The notes beneath the pieces are model-generated. The model ran no database searches and was not told the origin of the DNA. It worked only from the letters and a program-made list of their open reading frames with translations. A stretch of 64,000 nucleotides of DNA, taken from Hawksworthiomyces lignivorus. Lineage: Eukaryota; Ascomycota; Sordariomycetes; Ophiostomatales; Ophiostomataceae. The stretch is from positions 122,971-186,970 of the forward strand of contig NTMA01000083.1 in NCBI GenBank assembly GCA_002917075.1, in the 5' to 3' direction. Shown in pieces: positions 24,617-32,750 of this stretch. Position 1 is the first letter of the stretch. Each line of letters starts with the position of its first letter. The translations under genes and the position numbers were made by a program.

Positions 24617-25654
24617 ATGGCCTCTTCTGAAGTGGACCAAAAATTTCTTGGCAAGCTTGCCAAAGCCGTCGAAAATGATAATCCACTGCTAGCAACTATG
24701 CTCTTCAAGATCCTCGGCTTGTCAATCAACTTGTCTCAGCAACTCGTCCAGGCCCGAAAACAACGCCGACGAGATCCTGCAAGGTCACCACAGTCCCTCG
24801 AGCTTTACTTCCACATAATATGGCTGTCACGTGAGGGTCTTGTTATGCTAGAGCAGTACGTCTTACCAGTCGTTGGTAAGTACGTCGAATTGAAGGTCCT
24901 AGCATACAAGCTGCGGGCCTCGTTCTATCACATCTTTGTTCTGTTCTACAACCAGCCACCCGTCTCGAATATGGGCCTCTCCACACCGGATATCCAAGGT
25001 TCATCATCCGCCGAGCAGACGCCACCACGCCTCGACAAAGGCAAAGGAATTGCACGCGATGAAGATCTAGAAAGCAATCGATCATCTCTGCAACCAACAC
25101 ATCCTATGGAAGGAGGGCCCGTTAACCCGCCGCCGGGTTTTGGCCCAGAGTCGCCGGCAGCTTTCTTGCTCCCTGCTGCTGACTACTTGCCAGTTGCTAA
25201 TCGATATTTCAAAGAGGCCATAGCTCTCGCTGAGGGTCTCTTGTGGGGATCTCATTCACTTCGACTCTCTGTCAAGACGGAATATGCCGCCTTCCTGTAT
25301 GAATGCGTCCATGACGCCGAGGGAAGCCGAAAACTCGCAAAAGACACCATTGCCGAGGTTTACGAGGCCACTGAAGGCATCGACAATGACATGTTTAGCG
25401 ACGCCTGTGAACTGGTGACCGTTTTAGGGAAAATGATGAAACGTGGCCTGAACTCGAACACGCCGTCTCGAACTCGGGGAAGCAGCCGTCAGGGACAAGC
25501 CTCCGCCCCCAGCGAGCCACCACCTCAACAGCAACAGCAAAGCAAACAGCATCGTGCTTCGACGTCTAGGTCAAATGTACCACCACCAATGCCACCGAGT
25601 ACAAGTGCCCCGTTTCAACCAATACATCCAGATGACATGGCTGAATTTATCTGA
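24617..25654 (+). CDS. Divergent fungal 14-3-3-like protein
   Basis: Single exon of 345 aa from the ATG at 24617 (MASSEVDQKFLGKLAKAVEN). Helical N-terminal part (about 1-115), then a Pro/Ser-rich insertion (about 115-185). A second helical part follows with ANRYFKEAIALAEGLLWG, LSVKTEYAAFLYECVHD and AKDTIAEVYEAT, resembling helices 6-9 of 14-3-3 proteins, where an E-Y-x-x-F core and repeated Y..A helices are typical. A Gln/Ser/Pro-rich tail ends the protein. True 14-3-3 proteins are about 250 aa and bind phosphoserine peptides; I do not see the full set of phosphate-binding Lys/Arg/Tyr residues, so binding is uncertain. I recall such divergent 14-3-3-like proteins in filamentous ascomycetes; function unknown. 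Confidence 0.7.
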   Translation: MASSEVDQKFLGKLAKAVENDNPLLATMLFKILGLSINLSQQLVQARKQRRRDPARSPQSLELYFHIIWLSREGLVMLEQYVLPVVGKYVELKVLAYKLRASFYHIFVLFYNQPPVSNMGLSTPDIQGSSSAEQTPPRLDKGKGIARDEDLESNRSSLQPTHPMEGGPVNPPPGFGPESPAAFLLPAADYLPVANRYFKEAIALAEGLLWGSHSLRLSVKTEYAAFLYECVHDAEGSRKLAKDTIAEVYEATEGIDNDMFSDACELVTVLGKMMKRGLNSNTPSRTRGSSRQGQASAPSEPPPQQQQQSKQHRASTSRSNVPPPMPPSTSAPFQPIHPDDMAEFI

Positions 25655-26361
25655 GCACACCTGCTACTCCCCGTCTACTTCTTGTTCTATTTGAAACCAT
25701 CTTTTTGTTTTAATTACTACATCATATTGGCCTAGAAGGTTTGGCCTAGTTCAGTGTTAGATTGCATATCAGGGAGTTCTAAGTGGGTTTTTAATTTTTC
25801 CTTTTCTCATCTTTCTTTGTGTCTGTATTTTTATTCCAGGGTGACTAAAAGGGGCGAGCCTTTATCGGGATTGCATTGTCTTGTTTCGGTTGAAAATTTC
25901 TCATTCTCTGCCTATTTTCACTTTTATTTTTTCAGGGTCTTTTGGTTTTATCCTCTCGTCAAAAGGAAAGTCATCTTCACTTTTGATTGATACCCACAGC
26001 AGGAACGTTGCTATTTTTGTCTTCATTGCAACGGGGTTTGGCCGTTTAGAACAGCCTTTCTACTTTTTAGTTGGAATACCAAGCCGGCAATTATTTGCCT
26101 TCACCACCACTTAAGGTGTGGTACCTATCTGCGCATTGCATTGTGTTCTTCTCCTATCCAGATAGAAAATGCCATTCACGCCATGTTCTTGGCCTGTTTA
26201 TTGCCCACCACATACTATTAAAAGATCCTTGCACAATTCTTATAAGTGTTCAGTAGACTTATCACAGTGCTGTAGCCTTCCTTCTAGCCTCAACTCCTGC
26301 AGTCCCGGAGCACATTTTGAAACGGAACAATGATCATCGCAGAACGCATTCAGTCACTAGA
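25655..26361. other. Convergent 3' region
   Basis: AT- and T-rich DNA between two convergent genes; expected to hold both polyadenylation regions. No gene seen. Confidence 0.5.
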
Positions 26362-28290
26362 TCACTTGACACGGCTGCTCTCCGCTTTCTTTTTGAGAGT
26401 CTCCCAGCTCACCACACGACCTGTCTCTTTGAAGAAAGCCTGCTGCAGGTCACTCCAACGCTCTGTGACGTGCTGGGCATGCAAGCGGCTCAGAATAGCC
26501 AGGTCGGCAGCAGACCAAGGCTGGGTCTGGTCGTCTGCACTTCCACCGTCGTTTCCATAGCAGCAGTTATTATCGGCGTCGCCGACTGCGTTGTTTCCGG
26601 CATTCAAGCCCCAGATGTCGCTAGTGCTATTCTTATTGCCATTATCAGCATTGCTTTTATCCCACGTGATACCCCAGTCACCAGTATCACCGGCGTCTTC
26701 GTTGACACTTTTGGTTTTGGTGTTTGCATCATGCCACGGGGTTGCAATATCTCTGTCAGCCTTGGGATGGTCATTGACGTATGACTGTTGGCCAGAGTCG
26801 TAACCGTCGCCCCCTACAGTGCCGAAACCCTTTCCAACCTGTGCGGAAGTAACAAGTTCCCCTGGGACTGGATAGGGAGATGTCTGCGGTGACCCGAATG
26901 CAGGTATATACTGGCTCGGATGTGGTGGCGGAGGAAAGAACTCGCCGGGAGAAAGTGGAAACGGGAGAGGTCCGTACTGGTCTGGGCCGGGGTATTGGTA
27001 TTGGTATGGATAGGGAGGGCAGATAAAGTTAGGATGATACGGCTGGACCATGACCGGATAGGTCGCATAAGGGTGGGAAGGCGCATGAGATGAGCGGAGC
27101 TGGCTTTGGGGATAGGCGTAAAAAGGGAAGTTGTAGGTAGGACGGCGAAAGGATGGGAACATATCGGCGTAGTACTGCTTCAATGAGCGTCCTCCAAGCC
27201 GCTGTTGTGGCTCATCGGGGTTCTGCAAGGTGGCGAAGAAGGCGGCTGTCGAGGCGGTTTTATTATCGTTGTCAGATTCTACTCCTTGAGTATTTGATTG
27301 ATCAGCAGTAGGGGTGGAGTTGTCTTGCAAAGGAGCGACATTATTATCGATTTCAATGTCGTTACCGTCTTTGTTGGCCACGCTCGGCGGTGCTGGCTGA
27401 TCAACATCGGTGGCGGCAGCACCTGCTGCAGAATCTGTTCTGCCTTTGGCTGCGTCGCCAGCATCGTTGACGGCGTCTTCGTCTCCTTTCTTCTTTTTCT
27501 TCTTTTCTCCTCTTCCGTTGTCAGATCTTCGTTCATTGTCTTTCTTCTTTTTGCAAACGGACCGCAGGCGAAACTCTCTATAGCCCTCATCGTCGCTCAT
27601 ATCGGAAAAAATGTGCACTTGATGGTGACGACAGCGTGCATGATGCAACGCCATCTCGTATTTGGTCCTTTGAGCTTTCTTGTTCTCTAAATTATTAGAC
27701 AACTGCTCAAGGGAGCTACAACGGCATGCGTTCTTTTTATTGTTGTTGTCGCCAGCGTTATCTTCTGCATTGGCGTCTGTGCTTGTGCGCTGGCGAGGCT
27801 GGGCACTACGTCCACGTTTATAGCAACAGAAGTCGTTCCCGAAATCACAGTCATCGTCAAGATCACTACCGTAACAATCCTTCTTGCTTGAGTTCTTCTC
27901 TCCGTCCTTGGCTGTTTCCTTTTCTTTTCCGTTTTCTCCCTTCTGCTTTCTCGCCTCTCTCGTGCTCGACAATATAGCTCTGTCTGACGGTGCCTCCACT
28001 TTTTCAGCATTCACTTCCGCAATTCTTAATTTCAATTCATTCAACGACCTTTTCATAGCGATCACGGCATCCTGGTTCGGCATAGGGGGCGCTACTGCTG
28101 TGGCAGGGGACGACTCGTCTTCTTTCTGTGCCTCCATCTTGACCTGTTCTTCTTGGTTCTGCTGCTGTCGTCTTTTCCGTCGCTTCTGTCTGCGATCTAC
28201 TATAAGTGGACCACCCCAGAGAAGGTTCAGCGGCTGGAAGTGCAGATCGCGCCCCTCGCTCTGGCTGTAAGCGACCTTCTTTCTCGACAT
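26362..28290 (-). CDS. Hypothetical low-complexity protein with SANT/Myb-like C-terminus
   Basis: Single uninterrupted frame of 642 aa from an ATG at 28288-28290 (MSRKKVAYSQSEGRDLHFQP). The N-terminus has a basic RRQKRRKRRQQQ block, then alternating Lys/Glu- and Asp-rich stretches with a short Cys-containing patch (DDDCDFGNDFCCYKRG). A Tyr/Pro-rich segment (about 375-480) and Asn/Asp/Gly-rich stretches follow. The last ~50 residues, from WSAADLAILSRLHAQHV through RWSDLQQAFFKETGR to a final LKKKAESSRVK, look like a single SANT/Myb-type helical motif (W..D..IL..L....W..L...F...TGR). A nuclear DNA- or chromatin-binding role is inference from this motif and the basic blocks. I do not recognise the family. 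Convergent with the 14-3-3-like gene. Confidence 0.8.
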   Translation of the reverse strand: MSRKKVAYSQSEGRDLHFQPLNLLWGGPLIVDRRQKRRKRRQQQNQEEQVKMEAQKEDESSPATAVAPPMPNQDAVIAMKRSLNELKLRIAEVNAEKVEAPSDRAILSSTREARKQKGENGKEKETAKDGEKNSSKKDCYGSDLDDDCDFGNDFCCYKRGRSAQPRQRTSTDANAEDNAGDNNNKKNACRCSSLEQLSNNLENKKAQRTKYEMALHHARCRHHQVHIFSDMSDDEGYREFRLRSVCKKKKDNERRSDNGRGEKKKKKKGDEDAVNDAGDAAKGRTDSAAGAAATDVDQPAPPSVANKDGNDIEIDNNVAPLQDNSTPTADQSNTQGVESDNDNKTASTAAFFATLQNPDEPQQRLGGRSLKQYYADMFPSFRRPTYNFPFYAYPQSQLRSSHAPSHPYATYPVMVQPYHPNFICPPYPYQYQYPGPDQYGPLPFPLSPGEFFPPPPHPSQYIPAFGSPQTSPYPVPGELVTSAQVGKGFGTVGGDGYDSGQQSYVNDHPKADRDIATPWHDANTKTKSVNEDAGDTGDWGITWDKSNADNGNKNSTSDIWGLNAGNNAVGDADNNCCYGNDGGSADDQTQPWSAADLAILSRLHAQHVTERWSDLQQAFFKETGRVVSWETLKKKAESSRVK

Positions 28291-28860
28291 AGTGTGGATA
28301 GCAACTGCTCCAAGGAGTTGTGTCTATCAGGTCGAAAGCAGGTAGGATGGGATGTAGAGTCTGGGCATTGTTTCATGGAATGAGGTTTACCATTGAGTTG
28401 AGAGAGGAGAAGAGAGGGAGGACAGTAAAATCTCGTGCAAGAAACAAAGATGGACGTAAGGCATGGAGGCAAAATGAAGCAAGACATGAAAGAAGTCAGA
28501 ATGCTGGCCGTAAGTTACTTTATGATTGTTTCAGACGTTGAGTTTGGAGTGGCAACAGCTCGGTCAAAGTAAACAGTGCCGTAGTTAGACAGATAGCAAT
28601 GATCTTAAATAGGGAAATTCATTGTCCCAGCCCATAGATAGCTACATATACTGCTTTGCCATGTCTGGGTTTCTAGGCTATTGATACTCAAACGGAATAA
28701 TATGCCATGACTTCCCAAAGGAAACAGCCATATATTTAGCAGATACAGCTCATCTGCTCTGCTCTAAGGACACAGGACGTCAACCGAGAAGAAAGCTATT
28801 CAAAAAGGTGCAAAAAGAAAGGAAAGGAACCATCTCGCTGCTTTAAGCATGCAATATCAA
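28291..28860. other. Intergenic between hypothetical gene and tRNA
   Basis: Upstream region of the minus-strand hypothetical gene and the 3' flank of the tRNA. On the minus strand a T-rich stretch near 28804-28822 could stop RNA polymerase III, about 40-55 nt past the tRNA end. No other feature seen. Confidence 0.5.
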
Positions 28861-28932
28861 CACCGATACTGGGAATCGAACCCAGAGCCCGAGAATGAGA
28901 ATCTCGAATGTTAGCCGTTACACCATACCGGT
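28861..28932 (-). tRNA. tRNA-Glu (anticodon CTC)
   Basis: 72-nt cloverleaf on the minus strand. The acceptor stem is ACCGGTA/TATCGGT (one G-T pair), the D arm GTGT/ACAT, the anticodon stem CGAGA/TCTCG with loop TTCTCAT, giving anticodon CTC (reads GAG). The variable loop is GGCT, and the T arm CTGGG/CCCAG with loop TTCGATT; the discriminator base is G. All stems pair, there is no intron, and CCA is not encoded, as expected in a eukaryote. The internal A and B boxes are part of the D and T arms. Confidence 0.97.
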
Positions 28933-30867
28933 CTATCGAAGATAGGACCTTCTCCTTGCTGTGTGGGAAAGTGCGGCTTATTTTGCTAAAAGAATGAACA
29001 GAATTCTCGTTTGTATACTGAGATAAAGATCCGGGATGGCTTAGAGATTATGGCGTGACTGCCCGGACGGAAGTCACGAAAGGAAGAAAAGGAAGGAGCG
29101 ATGGAAACCATGGCGATGTTGGGGCTGTAGGGCGAAAGCTGTATTGGGGAGACACAATGACTCCGCTGCTATGCCAACCAGTGGCCAAATAATAATACAG
29201 CAAAAGACAACTTTCCTGTTTGATAGGTAGGTAGCACAAGTATAGCACTGGGAACATGGTTCGTGACAATGAAGAAATAATTTCTTTTCCTACGACGGTA
29301 GAATATCCGTGTGTAGCTTTAAAATCTGCGGGGGGAGAGGTGACTAGATACAAGCAGTGCTTGGTCACTGTTAAATGTTTTCTGCGTGTTTGAAATACCA
29401 CTTGCTTGTTCAAAGTGGGCAGGATATTCTTTTAGAAATATGTTATGAGCAATAAATAGTTTGCAGCCGTGTTGCTTCACTGCAACAAGCGGCTACCAAT
29501 TCCTTCCTTGCAGTTTGCGTGAGCAAATACTACGTGCAACAGCTGTGGGAGACTAGATGTGAGCATTTTCTCGATCCATATTATATAGATCATAGTGGAA
29601 CCTAGCAGAAAAACACATGTAGCTAGAATACTGAGCTTGATGCCTGGCGTCGGTGGATGTGCACCATCTTGAGATAGTGCAGGATCTGCTCTTACTGTCT
29701 GGCGGACAGTGATCAATTATCTTTGCGAAGGAAATTTCTGTCTCTGATAGCCTCATTCCTTTTTTTTGTTAGGCGCATATTTAAAACAATTCCCAGTTTC
29801 AAAAGTCTTCAATGAACGAACATTGACACATCAAAGAATGCTGTTCAGAAGGCCAGTGTGCTTCGATTTGCCTAGCAGACTTCTGACAAGGGCATCAAAG
29901 CTAATACTATACAGTAGTTTCATTTTGAGATGGAATATCACCGCCTAGCTAATTTAGTGCTTTACTGCTAGCCGTCTAGAGAAGAGCTCAAAGACCAATG
30001 GGAGAGTGTAGTATGTGCTATCGAGAAAGGCATAGAAATGACATCATAGTGCGATTTATGTTATACAATGAGGCGTTCTCAGCCTTGGTTAGCCCCTTTA
30101 TTGCTCAAAAAAATCACTAATTCGAATGTCTCAGAGGTAAAAAGCCCAATGGCCGAGACATGACGAAAGAGGCCGAACTATGGACAAATGATGAAAGTCG
30201 TTGTCGTCATTGTTCACTTTGCCATATGTCTCCATTGCCAGAGCCAGCCAATGAAACGACGGACGCCACAGCCTACACCCACAATGGGAAATCCTCATTA
30301 CTTACAAAAGGACTAGAAAGAGACTGGAGAGACACTAAAACCGAGCATTTGCTAATACAGACGCCATTGTACTAATTCAACGGCAAGGGAACTCTAGATG
30401 CAGGTTGTATTAAGCGGCTCCTCTACGCGCCTAAAGAGATCGAGATGCATGGCAAGAGCAACCTCGGCACCTGATTTCACCGAAACTATTTCGTATTGAC
30501 TGGGAGAGAGGTTCTAGAACCAGAAGTAATCGTCATCCTGGCGCGGCTCGTATATACGCTCTTTGTACATTATGCAAGACATCACATATGGAAAGCTACA
30601 TGCACCTCTATGGCTCTTGTGGGCTTGCTACGTCATGTTTCGTACATTCTCTCTTCGGAGTCGCCGCCTCATTGTCCTCGGTTTATGTTGCCTTGAATAC
30701 CTCTCGGAACTGCTTTTTGTGAAGTCAGATTGTCTACATATCGGTCGCTCAACATTGCTATGACGTAGAGTCTCCTTGTGACTGTTCACATGAGAAGTTC
30801 TCGCAAACTTGGGGGTCTGTCTTGGAAGAATCCCGTATTCTCATTGTCAAACCAAGGTCTATTTGAA
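28933..30867. other. Intergenic, tRNA to GRG1 promoter
   Basis: About 1.9 kb of AT-moderate DNA with only short frames. Its right end is the GRG1 promoter. No gene is supported. Confidence 0.5.
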
Positions 30868-30875
30868 TATAAAAG
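30868..30875 (+). promoter_or_regulatory. TATA box of GRG1-like gene
   Basis: TATAAAAG about 142 bp before the GRG1 start codon, followed by pyrimidine-rich DNA and an A/C-rich leader running to the ATG. Strong TATA boxes are typical of highly inducible small fungal genes of this type. Confidence 0.7.
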
Positions 30876-31016
30876 AGCCCTGTCTGCTCCTTCTTTCCTC
30901 ATGACATTTCTTTTATTTCAATATCACATATCCAATCTCTATACTCACCTCTTGCATTTCTTAAATCGAAAATCTTTTAGTTCACAAATCAAAACACAAA
31001 ACAACCACGCATCAAA

Positions 31017-31391
31017 ATGGATACCATCAAGCAAGCCGGCAATTACGTCTCTGACAAGATCAACAGTACGTATCTTCGTATTTGCTATTCTCTACGGTCC
31101 TTCTCATCTGAATTTGATACTAATTTGAGTATCTTTTTTACTAGGTACTACCTCCTCTGCATCCAAGGAGGCCAACAAGGAAGCTGCCAAGGACAGCAAC
31201 CAGCCTATTGGCGACCGGTAAGTTTGTGCTATGCATATCATCACCAAATATCTTCCAACCAAACAATGGTATATCTGAGCGCTGACACCTTGCATAGTCT
31301 CCAAAACGCCGGAAATGCCGTCCGCGACAAGTTCGACGAGACGTCTTATGACGCCTCTGCTGAGGCCAACAAGCAGAGCGCGACTCATTAA
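31017..31391 (+). CDS. grg1: GRG1/CCG-1 glucose-repressible peptide
   Basis: Three exons: 31017-31065, 31145-31217 and 31298-31391; 71 aa, the same length as Neurospora GRG-1/CCG-1 as I recall it. Starts MDTIKQAGNYVSDKINS, continues with KEANKEAAKDSNQPIGDRLQ and ends EANKQSATH. The protein is very hydrophilic, Ala/Lys/Asn/Asp-rich, without Cys or Trp, like stress-associated disordered proteins. In Neurospora the homologue is a very abundant transcript induced by glucose starvation and controlled by the circadian clock; the biochemical role is unknown. All three joins keep frame (A|GT Ser, CG|T Arg), with donors GTACGT and GTAAGT. The leader before the ATG (CATCAAAATGG) is a good fungal start context. 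The carbon-response regulation is inferred from homology. Confidence 0.95.
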   Translation: MDTIKQAGNYVSDKINSTYLRICYSLRSFSSEFDTNLSIFFTRYYLLCIQGGQQGSCQGQQPAYWRPVSLCYAYHHQISSNQTMVYLSADTLHSLQNAGNAVRDKFDETSYDASAEANKQSATH

Positions 31392-31964
31392 GTGAGCGTG
31401 AACTGCTTCAGTGTAAGACGGACAGGTTCTTTGTGTGTACAAGATAGCCTAGTTTGAGAGATAATCAATAAAACTTAACAACTACAACAAATCAAATGCT
31501 TCCTCTTTTTCTCTAACATGCTGTAGATAGTGAGGCTCACAAAAATTAAATTCGAACAAGCTTCTAATTAAGTATATGAATTGGGTGTCAGCTCCATTCC
31601 TCGGACTTGATTTAGTTCTGCTCGCATTTTCTCGCTGCTCTCCAATATACCACCCGCACCGTTGCGTGCACGGGCCAAGAAGCTCGCAGCGGGAGCCCCA
31701 CAGCATTTAATTACGGAGAAAGTGCCTCACCCTAATTACTCCCTAAATGACGAACCAGGAAGCGAATGCAATTAATAGGGAAAGCTGACGCTGCGCGAAG
31801 CTCTATTACTAGTCTTCCTCGTATATGAAGAAGCGACTATCGCGTCCTTTCTCCTTTTTTTTTTGGATTACTTGCTAAAAGAAGAAAACAAAAAGAAATT
31901 TTGGGCTTTTAGACGCGCCATTCTGCACTACTTTCATACTTTGCATACTCTTGTCCTAGACGCC
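31392..31964. other. Intergenic between GRG1 and EBP-like gene
   Basis: GRG1 3' region and promoter of the EBP-like gene, both on plus. A T10 run lies near 31855-31864, shortly before the EBP leader. The frame is open for 34 codons before the chosen EBP ATG but holds no conserved sequence. Confidence 0.5.
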
Positions 31965-32750
31965 ATGGCTTCTGCTACTGCCGACCAAGGCGCCGCGAGC
32001 GTAGTTGCCTCGTCGATGCCGCCCGACCTGTTCGACCAGACCACTCTCATCTCGCTCGCGTCGACCGTCGCCATCCTGGCCGCGGCCTATGGCGCCTCGC
32101 GCCTCGCGCTGCCTGCGGGCGCCGCGACCAAGGCCAGCACGCGCTTTCTGTTCATCTGGCACGCGTTTGACGCTCTGATCCACTTCTGCCTCGAGGGCAG
32201 CTTCCTCTACCACTGCTTCTTCAGCTGGCTGTCGTTCTCGGACGTCACCCTCGCCGACCTGACCGCCGGCCGCTACTACCTGACCCAGCCCCACCCCTTC
32301 CTCGGCTACAAGGACCGCATCTACGGGCCCCAGGCCGGCGGCGCCAACCCGCTCGCCCAGCTCTGGCTCGTCTACGCCCGCGCCGACAAGCGCTGGGCCG
32401 GCGCCGACCTCGGCGTCATCAGCCTCGAGCTGCTGACCGTCTTCGTCGTGGGCCCGCTGGCCGTCTGGGTCTGCGCCGACTTGGCCCGCGGGCGCGCCCG
32501 CGCCAACGTGCTCATGATCATCATCGCCACTGCCGAGCTGTACGGCGGCTTCATGACCTTCTGCCCCGAGTGGCTGACCCAGAACGCCAACCTGGACGGC
32601 AGCAACTTTATGTATCTATGGGTATACCTGGTCTTCTTCAACATGCTGTGGGTCTTCATCCCGGCGTACGCGCTGTGGGTGGCGTCGGCCGACATCGCGG
32701 ACGCGTTCGCCGTGCGGGACGCCAAGGCGAAGACCAAGAAGACGAAATAA
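31965..32750 (+). CDS. EBP: EBP-type sterol delta8-delta7 isomerase (EXPERA domain)
   Basis: Single exon of 261 aa from the ATG at 31965 (GCCATGGCT context). Five hydrophobic segments. The EXPERA/EBP signature is clear: FIWHAFDALIHFCLEGSFLY with H73 and E77, the counterparts of the human EBP His/Glu pair. PLAQLWLVYARADKRW and E155 (ISLELLTVFVVGPLAVWV), then ELYGGFMTF and FNMLWVFIPAYAL complete the match. EBP shifts the sterol C8 double bond to C7 in the ER. Yeasts use the unrelated ERG2 enzyme for this step; many filamentous fungi also carry EBP-like proteins, so this gene may be the main isomerase or a paralogue. Codons are strongly C/G-ending, unlike its neighbour GRG1. Confidence 0.9.
   Translation: MASATADQGAASVVASSMPPDLFDQTTLISLASTVAILAAAYGASRLALPAGAATKASTRFLFIWHAFDALIHFCLEGSFLYHCFFSWLSFSDVTLADLTAGRYYLTQPHPFLGYKDRIYGPQAGGANPLAQLWLVYARADKRWAGADLGVISLELLTVFVVGPLAVWVCADLARGRARANVLMIIIATAELYGGFMTFCPEWLTQNANLDGSNFMYLWVYLVFFNMLWVFIPAYALWVASADIADAFAVRDAKAKTKKTK

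Noticed and set aside
26317..26784. Plus frame antisense to the 642-aa gene
   Set aside because: Shadow of the minus-strand coding sequence, which has the ATG and continuous composition.
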